Made by a program: the position numbers and the translations under genes. A stretch of 64,000 nt of DNA, taken from Chrysoperla carnea. Taxonomy: Eukaryota; Arthropoda; Insecta; Neuroptera; Chrysopidae. Shown piece by piece: positions 1-13,404 of this stretch. Under the pieces are notes generated by a model. The model had not been told where the DNA came from. It saw only the letters and a list, made by a program, of their open reading frames with translations, and did not search any database. The number at the start of each line of letters is the position of its first letter. The stretch's first letter is position 1. Where the stretch lies: contig NC_058338.1 of the NCBI RefSeq assembly GCF_905475395.1, forward strand, positions 77,139,435-77,203,434, in the 5' to 3' direction.

Positions 1-535
1 TACTTTCAAACATCAGAGAAATAATCTAAATAATTCAATTAAACTAATGTCACCATATTTCTATCACAACTTTTTATTTTTTACTAAGTACGACTTATAC
101 TCTGGAAAGTGCACAAGTTTCCAAAGTTAATATTTTTAGCACTTTTACTCTCGTTATGAGAGAAATTCTCACAGTTTCACTTGAAAAACATATATTTTAA
201 AAAAAACTGTAGATTGGTTGAAATAATCTGAAAAATTCGAAAATAGATATAATTATATAAAAACAAAAAAAATTTCAACCACATATACCATCGATATTTC
301 CTATTACACTTATTTAAAGCGAGCTATCCCAAATTATATGATTTAGGAATAAAATCATAAATATCTTTGCAAATATAAGACATACATAACACTGGAGTAG
401 ATGATAAATTTGTAATAAAAATCATTTTCGACAAGTTTATAATAAATGATAAATATTTCGATTTTATTTTTAACAACCGAGAAATTCCAAATATAATTAA
501 AAAAATTACTACCTTTCCATTTTATCGCCTTTTTG

Positions 536-1625
536 TTAATAGACCTTTTTCATGAAAAACAGAAATGCTTTTTTTGAATTTTTTATGAAAATATAGGTCG
601 AGTAGAGCCTGTAACTTGAAAATTACGCATTTTTAAAAATAATAAACTATGAAAAAAATTGTAAAAAATTCACAATATTTGAAATAATTTAAATCGATTT
701 TTTTTTTGCTCCACCGCACACGTGATCTGTGACGTCAGTTCGGCAAGCAATGACAATAAAACAGTGAGTCGTAATAATATATCATTAATATCAACTTTAG
801 AGGGGTATTGTTTATATCATTTCTGAAAGTGAAGAATAAAATGCCAAAAATCGACCCAGGATTTTCAAAGATAGATCAAAGAAATCTATCGAAAAACTAT
901 TTTTATGATATGGGAGTTTTTAGTGCAAGATGACAGGTTCAAAGCACCCGAAGTTCGTGAAGTAAAAGCAACTTTATGATTACTAATTTTAATAAGAAAA
1001 TGCGTAACATTCTAGAAAAAAATGTGATTAATATAATTTCATAATAAAATTGTCTTCGAGGGAGAGCTATGGGGACTTTTGTAACATATATAGTAAAAGA
1101 AAATGTTCATCATGGCAATGATAATATTCGTACTGTACTTACTACAAAATGATCTTCGCAACAATAATAATTAGATTTTCCAATCGGACCCTTGCGATGA
1201 GTACGAACAAACCACTTTTTTCTAATAGCCATATCTATTGGAAACGGAAAAATAAAGTTTTTCTGGCTTTTTTATAGTAGTATTTGGCCACAAAGGCACA
1301 AATCACGCCCGATATATTTATATGCGCAATTTTTCATCGTCAATATTGAGCGATTTATCTGTCATTGCCGGTTTATATCATTCGCAATTCGTATATTTAT
1401 GATAATTAATAAAAGTCATCTGACAAATTGACGCCACAACGCCATTCGTATAACTTCGTGTGTTTCCGGATCGTTTTCACCAATTTGAATTTTAATGATT
1501 TTCATTGTCTGTTTTCTCGGTCACATGGCTCCAAAAAAATCAGGGAAAAAATTAGCCCATTTATCAAGACATTTACTTTCATTTAAAAAGAAAAAAAGAA
1601 AAAAAATGTGAAAAAGGTCTATTAA
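536..1625. mobile_element. Candidate non-autonomous DNA transposon with 17 bp terminal inverted repeats
   Basis: Positions 536-552 (TTAATAGACCTTTTTCA) are repeated as a perfect inverted copy at 1609-1625. The repeats enclose about 1.09 kb with no reading frame of note. The outermost four bases are TTAA on both sides, so the target duplication could be TTAA (piggyBac-like) or TA (Tc1/mariner-like). The termini do not clearly match either superfamily. A CRE-type octamer TGACGTCA lies inside at 730-737. No transposase is visible, so this would be a MITE or a deletion derivative. Confidence 0.5.
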
Positions 1626-1868
1626 TTTCTTTAAAATATTAGCATGCATCAATTTAAATAAGCCACCCAGTATATTTATGCAATCGAATTATTACTCCTA
1701 TGAGTATATGGAATTAATTTAAACACATTTCGAATATAGGTGATTAAAACTTGATGTCATCGACGCGACAGATGCCACAATTAATTTATAGAATAATTGT
1801 ATTGTTAAACTTCGAAAATTGAATCAATAATCATATAGTTTGGATTCAAATTTAGTAACAAAACAAAT

Positions 1869-2355
1869 GAAAACAAACAATTGATTGAGTTAATTGTTGA
1901 AATACCATACATAGACTGTGTTGATTACTCTATCACATTACACATACATACATGTCACACATATCTAACTGATATTCCCATATACAATTTACACTTAATT
2001 TACGCCCTCACGGGTACATATTGATGTTTACGAAAAAATGTTTCAGGCAAAAGTTGGTTATTTGTTTATAAGGAATATTTTTTACATTTAAACTTTTGTT
2101 CTATCTCTAACGGTTTACAAGATGAGTCCTACGGATCCAAGATCCCATTGACCTATGTTGCTCATTTACGAGCTCGACCCCACTTTTGACGTCTTGAGTA
2201 CGCTGTTAAAATTTCAGGAAGGACGGATCGACTAATTAGGTGATTTTATGAACACCTATACCAAAATTTTGTTCTTAACATCAATATTTTTAAGCTTTAC
2301 AAATTTGGCATTAAACTTAGTATACCTTGATATATTACATATATGCATGGTATAA
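1869..2355 (-). repeat. Dispersed repeat family R1, near full-length copy
   Basis: This copy reads in the opposite direction to those at 17361 and 39113. It begins with the AACAATTGA/AGTTAATTGTT hairpin and runs through the 'ACGATAACTC...GATATCAAGCTGAAATTT' type core (here degenerate). It ends in the TATACCATGCATATAT terminal motif. R1 has no coding capacity and recurs at least eight times in this window. It is probably a non-autonomous element of unknown class. Confidence 0.75.
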
Positions 2356-5300
2356 TAATACCAGCCAAGAATATTCATCGAAAAAAGTTTTAAAAAAATG
2401 GTGTTACCTTTGCCAATCGATTGATTATATCAATATTATTTCGCATGTAGTTATTTTGCAATTTATTAAAAGTGATTTCAAAAAATCACTAGTTTGTAGG
2501 TTTATTAAATTAAATCCCTTATTTCAAAAGCCGCAAATGTCATATTCCAAACAAGTATTAGGCTATATTGATTTTATTATCAAATTACTAGCAAACAAAA
2601 TGTCAAAATTTGCGGGGTGAAACATTAGTGACGGTTTTGCGTCGAGTGTTAAAAATTATTATATCTTCATTATGGTAGCGCAAAGAAATAAAACCATTTT
2701 CTCTTACTCTTCCCGACACTTCTTGATCAATTCGTAACTTTCGTAAAGTGGGTGTTATTTCTATTTTAGGAAAACTAGCGTATGCGTAACTATGAGAAAG
2801 TTAAAGAAATGAAGCCTTGTCAACACCTAGCAGAAACACTTAGAAATTAATTTCACTTAGAGTAAGTGTAATGAATTCCACAAATTTTCTTATGAATTCA
2901 CTTACACTTTTTGTTAAGGTAGTACCTACACGAAAGTGATATTCCAAGAATTTCTCAAAACTCAGAATATAAAATATTTAATTCATAATACACTTGCTGT
3001 TAAAATTAGAAGATGATTTACCATGCCATACATGAGATATTAGCAATTAAAAGTGACGCTATTTGTACGTGTACATGGGAGAAGTGTATAAAAATACACA
3101 AATTTACAAATATTATATTTATTTACCAATGAATGACGTCCACCATCTCTATGAAAAACTAATATAATGTAGAATACTATATTTAGAAAATATATAAATA
3201 AAAATAAAAATTATTTACCATATAGTTTCGATAAAAAACTTAAATAAATAACTCGTTTTAGCGATAATTTTTGTGGAAAGCATATAAAAACTAATGGTAA
3301 AGGTATATATCAAAGTATGTGTGTGTATACGTATAGAATATATAATAGTGAGTAACTACAGTCTTGTGAAAATAATATATGGTATATGTATAATAGTCAT
3401 AGCACAGTTAATGCACTGAATGATAGTATTAGTCCAAAACTTTTTGACTGGACGGTCGCGGAGGAATTACCTTAACAAGAATAGAATAAAAAATAGGCTA
3501 GAGAAATAATATTAAAATATAATTTTGTTATCTGACATTTTATTCATTACGTAATTTGTATATCATATCTGTAATGAAATTGCCTATAAATAAAAATAAA
3601 GTAAATTACTATCGATATTATATTATTTCAAAAGTCTGTTTTTAGCCACGGGTACCGCAATGCGAAATTTCGCACGGATCGAGCTAGTAATAAATATAGG
3701 TAATTGACAAAAAGATTAATAATTTAACATTTATTTCGGCATAGAAACAGTGAATATGATGACAATTAGCCAAATGGTAAACAATTTTTAAATGTCATGT
3801 AAAAATAAAAAGTTCAAAATGAAAAACTAAACGATAAACAATTTCTCTCATAAAAATTCTATCCAAATATTTTACAAACACACATGAATATTGTATATAT
3901 ACCAAAAAACTGTTAAAACTGTGGAGAATAAAACTGATTAATATTCAAGAGATGGGTATGTTTTTTTGTACGCGTAGAGGAAAAGGTCATCTAGAAAAGT
4001 TTATGTTTTTTTGTGTAGCACTCACTCTAAATTCTGTTGCCATAATATGAAAATTTTTTTCCAATACGAAAAGTGTTATTATAAACTGCAGGTTTGCTCT
4101 AATAATAAACACTGAGTTTTTAAAAACTACGTTACCTTTTAATATTCGATAAGCACTTAGAATGAGAATAAACTTTGACAAGTTCAAGAAATTTTTATTT
4201 TTCTTTATAAATAGTTGGTATAGCATCTTTAGAAAATGTCACCGAAGTTTATTAATTAAATTCCAAGTTTTCACCTGGTGTTCAAGCATACTCAAACTAA
4301 GAAACAGTTTATGAAGAAGGAAAATGCGTATATGAAGAGTCTACCAGGTGACAATAAAAATACTTTATTGATTCGATAGGATAGATCTATGAGACAGAAA
4401 ATTACAAGAGGGCAAGCAACCGAGATAATGGATTTCCTTACACTTTTCTTTTCAAGTAAAAAATAATAATAAAATTACCTTCTACCTAGATCACTGCACA
4501 TTGGTGGGTAATTTGTGACGTCATATTTAAGTTTTAAACATAGAATGTTGAGAGTTTGGAAAATGCTACATAATGTACCTTTGATCAAAACAACGATCTG
4601 TTTTAACCTTCAATGTAAAATAAAATTAATGTTTAAATTTTATATTTATAATGAATTTTCGTTAATTATCGATCGAATCAACACAAAATAGGCTTTTTTG
4701 ATAGGCCAACATGCTATGTATCTTCAATCAATACTTAGTTGAAGTTATGTTACTTGGCGCTCATAGTAACGGATGATGATTATTGATTATGAAGAGAAAG
4801 TTATCGGTTTTCAATATTTCACTTACAAAAAAGCAGCACTCCGAATACAACCGGTAAAGGTGATCAAAGGTACAGTAGGGTGGTAAATTACGATATTGTA
4901 CTTTTAGATTATTAAATTATAAACATAGTTTAATAATTTTTATCAGTAGTTAGTATTAAACTTAAAAGCTCAAAAAGAGCTTCTATGTAACTGGTCCTTA
5001 AATCTGCTACTACAAAGTATTAAAGTGTGTTATTTTATTTATCGATTTTAAGACTCAATAAAACTGTGATAGTTAAAAACCCAAACTCTCTTTTTAAATC
5101 TTGAGCTTTGTATTGATATTTCAGCTTGACAGCTCTTTTCGTTTACGAACAGATAAACGGAAATGGACTTATTAGGAAAAAAAACAATCGAATTTTTTGC
5201 TGAGCGTAACACTCTTTAGGATGTACGAGCACCAAAGCAATTTTGGATAAAATATTTGATTTTTTTTATATGAAGTTGGACTAAGTTAAAATCAATTTAG

Positions 5301-6034
5301 GGGTGGTTGCCAGATTATTTAAATGACTTGACAATATAAAACGGAAAGTAAAATTTTTCGATATGTGGAGTAATTTTCCAAAAAGTATCCAAAATTGAAA
5401 ATTTTGTTTAATTATTTAGTTTTCGATATTTCGAAAACTAAAGCAGATATCGAAAAATTGTAATATTATTATTCGTCTACATTCATGAAGTTATAACAAA
5501 ATTCATCATCAAAGTTGAAAATAAGGTATCAATAATTTCAACCACAAATCTCACCTAGCCTTGGCGCTCGTACTACCTTAATTAGAATACTTTTTAAATA
5601 CCGTGTATCCATAGATATAGATACATGTACGTTCTAGGTATTAAATAACTTAAAATGTAAATTTTTTCATTGGTTTTATCTCTCTCATTTTTACTATATA
5701 AACTAAAATGAATAATCAATAATTTAATAATAAATTCAATACCTGTCGTAATATTTTTTTATAAAAGTTTGTCTAATATTTTTTGTCTCTTTTATTTGTT
5801 TTCTATGGAGGAACAGAACAGGGCGATAAAATTTATTATTATTAAATAGAAAAAGTAGGTATCATCTAAATTTCGAACAACAAATAGATCGTTTAGATAA
5901 ATTAAAAGGTCAATGGTCGCAAAAGTTTTCGAATTAAAATATAGCCAGAATGTCTCTAACTATCAATTTAAAATATTGGTTTATATGTTGGGAATACAAT
6001 TTTCTTAATAATTGTCAAATTTTAATAGTTGTCA
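2356..6034. other. Gene-free A+T-rich stretch
   Basis: No exon, RNA gene or convincing regulatory site was recognised on either strand. The 79-codon minus-strand frame at 3987-4226 has no family resemblance and is taken as chance. A perfect CRE octamer TGACGTCA is at 4516-4523. A pair of short inverted matches (about 15 bp) near 4576-4590 and 4859-4872 may be the ends of a small degraded MITE. The stretch may belong to the first intron or downstream part of the minus-strand convertase gene whose first exon is at 9406-9594. Confidence 0.4.
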
Positions 6035-6606
6035 AGAAACCCGGCTTGTCAAAATAAGCTCATCAAGAGCAACAAAAAAACTCTTTTTCAAATTTTGAGT
6101 CCTAATTTGGGAGATACGGGTATGGCAAAAATTGATATATTTGTTCATTGACTGACTATATAATTCGATAACCAGTAGCCAATGATAATCTGTTGATATT
6201 AGTAAATTTCACTTAATAATAGAAGGGCCTTTTTAAAAAGTATAAAATTATTTAATTAGATCTGTGATATTTTTGTGAGAAAACAATAACAATTGTGTTT
6301 TAATATTATATCATTGTTGCGTAATTTGTTTGTTTACTAATAATCTAATGTTTATTCGCAAAAATATAATAAAAATATAAAAAGTGGGATTTGACCCAAT
6401 CCAATTAAATAATTTTATACTTTTTTTTTAAATCCCTTCCATTATTAAGTGAAATTTACTAATATTTGCTGATTATCATTGGCTACTGGTTATCGAATGA
6501 TAATCAGTGAATGAACAAATTTTTCAATATTTGCCATACCCGTATCTCTTAAATTAGGCCTGAGATCCAAATTTGGAAAAGCTTATTTTGGTAAGCCGGG
6601 TTTCTG
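6035..6606. repeat. Inverted-repeat (foldback/MITE-like) element, about 570 bp
   Basis: The left arm, about 6035-6260, is repeated in inverted orientation at about 6399-6606, with roughly 85-90% identity by eye and small indels. Shared landmarks are CCCGGCTT / AAGCCGGG at the outer ends and TAGCCAATGATAATC / GATTATCATTGGCTA inside. The 140 bp A+T-rich centre is unique. There is no coding capacity and no clear target duplication. Confidence 0.7.
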
Positions 6607-9405
6607 CAGTCAATAACAGAACACGGTAGATACCTTTTAATAATTTTATAGAAGTTCCTAACGAGTAAAATAAACTCAATGTTCTGCTCTGAGTTTAATC
6701 AAGTTCGTAATAATATACAGTAATACCCCCAACTTGTTCTAACTAGGTTGAATTCGCGTAAGTCGAAGTTTGTTTGATATTACATACTAACGATTATTTT
6801 AGAAAAAAATGTTTCATAAAATCATGATTATCTTATATAAAATTTGAAAATCGCGTAAGCCGAAGTATTACTGTACTAACTATATTTAATATTAATATTC
6901 CGTTTTATCCCCCACGAATAATGTTGATCTAGTTTAAATATTTGTTTTAAAGAAAGCTCCTTGAAAAAGTTTAACTTAAAGGATAAGATAAGTTTAAGAA
7001 TTTTAATTTAACTTCTTCGGATACTCCTTTTGCATCACTTTTCTTTTTAAGATATAGAAAATAATTCATATTTAAACAACATTAAATTTATGGAAAATAG
7101 TTCCGAGCAGTAAATCTCTGAAAAACATCTTTAAAGACGTTTGAAAAGATTCGATCCTAATTCTCAAGTGCAAGAGCTAATTTTACCAAAATATGTTTTG
7201 TTATTAAACAATTTGGAGTTGTGGGAAATGAACAAAACAGATAAAATTTATTATAATCATCTTCTTTTGATTACTCTCGGCTCTCGACTTAAGCGCAGTC
7301 TTCATTTTTCGTAGTCGAAATACAAGAAAGCAATATATTTAAAAAACCGGAAAATCCGTTGAATTAAATGTACTATTAAGCATGTAATTTTTATTTTTCG
7401 AAAAAAGATTTTGTTTCACACCTTTTTTAAAGACTCGTCTGATTATCAAATCTAAGTAGTGCCAAAGCTCAAGCTGTTCTGACCCTTAAATTTTCGTGAA
7501 AGCACATAATTGACGTTCTAAAAATCGTATTTAACTTATTGGGAAAATTATTGATGACGTCAAGCAGTACTAAATCGGCTTAAATATTTATTAAAAAAAA
7601 AGAAAAAAAACAGCAAGTGGTTTACGGAATGACTAGACCAATAAAAAAGTGGACTATTTTTTATTCGACAGTTCGTTCATACATTTTAACAGTTTTTTAT
7701 AAATTACTATGGTTTCTTCATATCTTTCTAAATATTCAATGTCTGGTGAAACCTAGTTTAACCTTATATCGTAGTTCTTTTCTATACTACCGGTTGTCGC
7801 ATGGGAAAATTATTTTTCCATTAGTAATATATTTTTTTATAATTACGGCTCAACAACTTAATAAAAGTATGGGAAAACGAAACTTAAAAAAAAAAAGCAA
7901 TTTTAAATTTAAAATACCAACTTCAAACAATTTCGAATAAACAAAATCATCTACAAGCTGTTTTTTTTTTTTAATATTTTAAAAAAAAAGTTAATGTTTT
8001 TTTATTTCCCAAAAGTCTTAACCTTGGAAAAATATACAAGATGATTTAGTTTTATACCCATGAGATAATTCGAGAATACTTTATATTTTATAGTAATATA
8101 ATCATTGGAATCAATTTTAGTCACATAAATTAAATTTTAGACTTTGCTAAATATAAACATTACGTAACCGATAAATTTTGGTGATAAATATTATATTGAA
8201 ACATTTATAAAACGTTTATGAAATTGTTTTAATAAATAAAAAAACTCGCAAACAAGCACACCATTTTAAAAGAGGTTCTTTTAAGCTTTTAAAGTTATAA
8301 TAGCTTCACAATAGTCCTTTGGTATATATAGGATATTGATACCTATAGTCGATTCACAACATTCTACAAAATTGAAAATTCAATCCATCAAGTGTCTCAT
8401 GTTTTTATTGAAAATAAAATGAAGAAAATTAAATGAAAAATGATATTTCAATTAAGATAATTTAATTTTACCAATTAAATCTAATCAAATTTATAGACCG
8501 TGAATACTTAATGAACAGAAATTTCCATGATTATTATGATCTGCCTTTTTGAAGGATTTATTAACGTAAGTTAAGTAATAAATGGATAGTCAGTTTTAGC
8601 TTTATTCTCAAATTTATGGAAATTGTACTTTTTTCACTTTTCCTGTTGTCATTAACTTTATTTTAACGTATATGGCGGAAAAAAAACTCGATTTTCATAA
8701 GTTCGACATTTGAACCACAATTAAAACTTCTATATGTATACCTTTATTAATTTTTAAAAAAAGCAGGAAGAAATGAGCATGGAAAATTCACTTCGTTATG
8801 AGCTCACGGTATATCTAATATCAAAATTATTCGATTTTAAATAAAAATTGTTAAATTTTCGTTTTTTAATTGTTTACTGATATATTAAACATCAGTTAAT
8901 GATTTTTCATTTTAAAATTTTTTTTAAAGACAATTTTCTATAAATTTTTTAAACTTATACATTTATATATTTTCTAAATATTGTTTCCTTTCAATCTTTG
9001 AAAAAAATTATTAATAAAATAATTATTGTCTATTCGATTATAAAGTAATTTCTGATATTTGTCATAGCCTCAGGTCCCGTGTTAAAAAATAGATAGTTGA
9101 CAGTTTTTGTCTCGTAAACTAAAAATCAAAATTGGCCCTTATTTTAGTATATTGTGAATTATATTTTATATATTTTTTTAAATAAAATACCTAAAAAACG
9201 TTCATTTATCTTTCAATTCTTCTAGTACAACAAACATTTTAAATCTACAAAATTTATTCTGAGTTTGTTCGATTATTAAATAAAAATAAGCCTACAAAAT
9301 GTACAAAAAATCGACCACAGAAATTCCAACATCAAAAATATTTTATGAAAAAATAAATAAAATAATACTTAAATGAATTATAATAATAAAAAATAATTTA
9401 CTTAC
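6607..9405. other. Gene-free stretch downstream of the convertase first exon; presumptive intron 1
   Basis: The minus-strand exon at 9406-9594 ends in a canonical donor (GTAAGT), so this sequence is presumably the beginning of its first intron. I looked for a second propeptide exon with dibasic cleavage sites on the minus strand and did not find one. That exon probably lies outside the window, or is too short to recognise by eye. The plus-strand frame at 7617-7940 lacks recognisable features. A CRE octamer lies at 7555-7562. Confidence 0.4.
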
Positions 9406-9594
9406 CGGTCCCAAATTAACAAATCCATTACGATTGGCAACATTATGCGCTAAATTATTGTCAACACCTTGACGAAATTTCACAAGAAAGCTATTTGTAA
9501 ACAACTCCTTGGTGTAAACGACATGACAACTTTTGAATAATACAAATAATATCAGGCATACTGCCCCAAAGAGCTGTCCATGTCTAGTCGGCAT
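9406..9594 (-). CDS. amon: Neuroendocrine convertase 2 (PC2/amontillado-like), first coding exon only
   Basis: This is the first coding exon of a prohormone convertase of the PC2 class, a subtilisin-like protease that matures neuropeptides in secretory granules. The ATG at 9594 opens 63 codons ending in phase 0 at a GTAAGT donor (9405-9404). Residues 1-7 are polar. Residues 8-26 form a hydrophobic signal peptide (AVCLILFVLF core) ending near SCHVV. Residues 28-63 (YTKELFTNSFLVKFRQGV..., ending GFVNLGP) match the beginning of the PC2 propeptide, typically TNxFLVxxxxGxDxxAHxVAxxxGF. A longer frame begins at an upstream TTG, but the ATG gives the better signal peptide. The remaining exons must lie further left on the minus strand and were not found. 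Assignment to PC2 rather than PC1/3 or furin rests on the FTNSFLVKF...AHNVANRNGF pattern. Confidence 0.8.
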
Positions 9595-9846
9595 TAGACA
9601 GCTGGTTGACAAAGAATTTGAATCAAATATGGAATGATTCTTCTATATGTTCTATTTTGTTGCGTTATCAATTCGATCTCGAAATATGATGTTGTTATCA
9701 ACGTGTATGAAATAATACTAACAAATTTTTTTTTTTGTATTCTTTTATAATTCTTCAACGGCGGCAAATGCCACTCTGGCAATATGTTTATATGTAATGG
9801 TAAAGTATACCCGCTTCTATCGTATAGTCACCGCGCCGCGCCGTTT

Positions 9847-9854
9847 GTGACGTC
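9847..9854. promoter_or_regulatory. Palindromic CRE (TGACGTCA) upstream of the PC2 exon
   Basis: A perfect cAMP-response-element octamer lies 253 bp upstream of the convertase ATG, next to a locally G+C-rich patch (9826-9846, containing CCGCGCCGCGCCG) in otherwise A+T-rich DNA. That setting suggests a promoter. Vertebrate convertase promoters respond to CREB/ATF factors; whether this one does is inference. The same octamer occurs at several gene-free places in the window, so by itself it is weak evidence. Confidence 0.35.
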
Positions 9855-12240
9855 AATTCGCATTGATTTTACGAGAGACATAGTTACCAGACCGGCGCAC
9901 CTGATATCTTTACTAAAATATTATCACAATAATAGTAGAGATACAAATTATATGATCCAAATATCAACGACTATTAAATTTAAGTGTAGAATTATACCCA
10001 TATAATATTTTACAACGTTCTATACAATAAGTTTTAGTCGTTAATCATGATGAGTAGGTAATAGGTACTATTATTCTATATTTCTTAAATATAGTAGCAA
10101 TATAGAGGTTATATTTTCCACTTGAACATTCAATGTTGAATTTTCCACCTATCTTTAAATTCTAGTATCCTGTTTCAAGACTTTCTTTTATAGCCATTTT
10201 ATAGCCAGTCTATATGAATCTTACGAAATTGCTCACTTTAAAAAGACCTAGATGAAGCTCAACCGGAAGTGAAGCTTTTTGAGCTAACTTTTTGATTTTT
10301 TTTAAAATGCCGCTAGAATATTTTTTAAAAGTATCTTCTTTCTTTTGGTTCTTCTTTTCAAAGAAAAATTTGAAAATGTTTTTAATTGTTTTTTCATGTA
10401 ATTTTACAATTGAAAATGGTTTTTCTAAACTATAAATTCAAACGGCAGTGACGTCAACATATCGTTTTTAACAACGCTACCGCATGGTGAAATGATAAAA
10501 TAACATTCAAAATGGTATGTTTCTAAACTTGCTTTCAATATATTATAACGTAATTTTCCATAGAAACAATCTGTAAAATAAAAATTTAGCGTGATTCCGA
10601 TTGGCTCACTGCCCCAACTGGTGTAAAAACGTCACTACCGTTTCTTTTATTCAAAAATATACCTTTTTTTTTTAATAATAATTAATAAAAAAAATGGAAT
10701 TGTTAATTTTAGAAAAAGTTACTTAAATATACTTTAGATGAATTATTCTTTCAGGTATATATATATGAATTTGTGACAAAAAAATTAATGCAAGTTTTCT
10801 ATTCGACTTTAAATTTATTAACTTTATAAAAATGTTTCTTCTAGACCACCTAAAAAATAGATATGAATAGAGACGCAGCTTGATGGATACGTAAATTCGT
10901 CAAATGCCTTCTTTGCACATAGTCAAGACATACGCGTTTTAGCATTGTTTTACTAATACTGAAATAAGACGGCATTAATGAACATAGATGAATTTGAAAA
11001 TAATTTCTTTTAATAAAATAGATGCCTGTCAACATATGTTAGCATTGACAAATGCATTTTTATACTTGATTGATTATCAGCATAACAACTTTTATTTCTT
11101 ATAAACTTATCGCAAGCTGTTATCGCAAAAATTATTATATAAGAAGAAGATATCTGAATGAAATATTTAATATTTACTTTGACCAACATCCGAAAAAAAC
11201 GTGTCTGATATACGACACAACAAAAAACTCAGTTTTTCAGCCGTCATACATAGCTACATGATTCAATATTTAGTCTAAATAAAGAAAAAAATAAAAAAAT
11301 AATAATAAAAGTTAAAAAATTTTAAGTGTTCTACTAAAATGAAAATTTTCCATCCGTCTAATTGATCCATATAATGTTAGACGAGTAATTACAATACCAC
11401 TTGATAATTGTCACATAGACTATTCGCTCCGTACAAGTAGGAAATCGAAAATTACTCATAACAGCCTCCTGTATCGCCGAAATTATCCACTGGAAGCGCT
11501 GGCGTCATTCTGATTCTCCCTGCCATAGCTATACGTACGGAGTCAATATATATTCTATTTAGGGTTTAATCTTTTCTCAAAACGAGTACTTTATTTTCCT
11601 TAGAGGATAATAATTTTTACGACTAACAAAACTTCGCATATTTTTCACAGCGCTTCCATCTTTTTTTATAAAATTTCAATACCCTATGTCTACAAAAGGA
11701 CGATTTCCCGGCTAAAAATATATTGAGAAATTGTAATTATTTTCAAATACATTATCTACCATTTGATAAATACCCCGTATTTATAAAAATCTAAAAATAC
11801 TTGGAGTTCATTTAATATAAAAAATAAACTATAAACCTAAGATCTAGAAATTTCTACATAATAGACTATCGTATACAAAGAAAGATTAAAAAAAAAAAAC
11901 ATCAGAAATGTTTCTTTTACTACATGAAAATTGTATCTCATCTACAAATGAATTTTATTTAACAATGACGAATAATTGAATCCAATTAAATTAAGTATTT
12001 GTTTGTACTGATGTAGAATTGATAATCAGATTGTTATAGTTAGTAGTGACTAGTGAGTAGAATTTCTATTACAACAGCTTCTAGTACTAAATTTAGAAAG
12101 ATTGTTCCGTCATGTTCAACTTTATCATTACTGTATTTATATAGTGAAGTATACGTGCAGTATAAAGAGATTTCGTAAAATATTGAAGTTAAAAACTCCT
12201 ATTTTATTGAACTATGAACAGACAATACTCTTCTGTAAAA
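9855..12240. other. Gene-free stretch upstream of PC2
   Basis: No supported coding region was found. The only structure noticed is a pair of inverted 14-15 bp motifs, AAACGGCAGTGACGT near 10439-10453 and ACGTCACTACCGTTT near 10630-10644. They could be the termini of a roughly 200 bp MITE with CRE-like ends. The small frames at 10850-11035 and 11070-11261 show no family resemblance. Confidence 0.4.
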
Positions 12241-12244
12241 AATA

Positions 12245-12385
12245 CTCTTACAAAAATAACCCCGCAATATTCTCCTAGAAAAATATCCCGAGTAAAAAAT
12301 ATCTTTGTTGAAAATATTCCCACAAAAATATTCCCGCAAAAATATCCCTACAAAAATAGTCGCGCAATAATATTCCCATAAGGAG
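12245..12385. repeat. Degenerate short tandem repeat (about 15-17 bp unit)
   Basis: The motif AAAAATATTCCCGC and its variants (AAAATAACCCCGC, AAAAATATCCCGAG, AAAATATTCCCAC, AAAATATCCCTAC) repeat about eight times with slightly varying spacing. It is a diverged minisatellite. It lies just left of the duplicated segment that starts near 12393. Confidence 0.6.
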
Positions 12386-12392
12386 TAAGCAT

Positions 12393-12850
12393 TGTTATGA
12401 AATAAATAATAGTTTAAAAAAAATACAAAAGCTGCACGCTTTTGTAACTAACTGAACTAAATAGTAGAGAATTATTTCTATGAATTTAAATTATTGTAGA
12501 TATTTTATTGATAGATGTTGGTAAAATTAAAGTCCTTATAAAGTATTCTGCTTATAGAAAGTATTTTCTACTTTTTAGTTCCGCTAGTTATAATTTAAAC
12601 TATTATTTATTAATATTATGGAATGTTATCTGCGCTTCCACCATAATTATTTGAATTATTTATATTATAAAATTGTTAATCCTAAAGATCCTAGTTAGGG
12701 CACACTATTACTATTGAATTATTGCACAGTCATCGATTCATGATATGAGTGCGACTTCATTCTGATGTTTTGAAGTGGGTGAAAATCACGTTCAAGGTTA
12801 CAACCACGTTCCGTTACATACCAAGCTAATAAAAGCGCGTTAAAAAAAGC
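12393..12850 (+). repeat. Diverged direct repeat, copy 1 (partner 14655-15830)
   Basis: Both copies begin with AATAATAGTTTAAAAAAA. They share GAACTAAATAGTAGA-like, TATTATTTATTAATATTAT, TTATCTGCGCT and CATACCAAGCTAATAAAAG blocks in the same order and orientation. Copy 2 is longer because a different repeat (about 14930-15545) lies inside it. Function unknown; probably an old transposon family. Confidence 0.6.
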
Positions 12851-13404
12851 GAGACCCTATGATCCACAAGATGGCTCTGCCTTCAGCAGAATCGAGTAGC
12901 TTGTTGGATATTAGGATTTAAATCGATCTCCTTAATTATTCTAAAATATCTTATTAGCTAAAACATGCGTGGTTTATTCTTAAAGAAGCTTTTTAAAATA
13001 GGCATCTTGATTTGAGTTTGTAACATTACGTAGATATTTCACTTATAGATAGGATCATGTTATAAGACTTTATTTAACTTTCAATGTTTGTATGTATGTT
13101 CTGGTCAAATCTTGCAATTGAATTTAAAAGCAATTATCCTTAACCGATTAAGCTGAAATTTTGCATAAACGTTTAATTTTGATGGCAATGCATGGTTAGC
13201 TAAGTGGCGTCATTCTAATAGACGAACAAGATAGCTGACTAGTTATTTTTTATATTAATCAGATCGCAATACATTTTTATGTATGAAATGATTTAGTTTG
13301 AAATCATTTTCCCATCGCTTCCGCCATATTTCATATAAATACCTTTTTTAGTTTTAAATAATAATACTTTTTTGAGGACAAGCTTTTATTTTAGTAAAAA
13401 GTTA

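Noticed and set aside
7617-7940. A 107-codon plus-strand frame with hydrophobic stretches
   Set aside because: Its Phe/Leu/Ile/Lys content is what random A+T-rich DNA yields. It has no homology that I recognise and a poor start.
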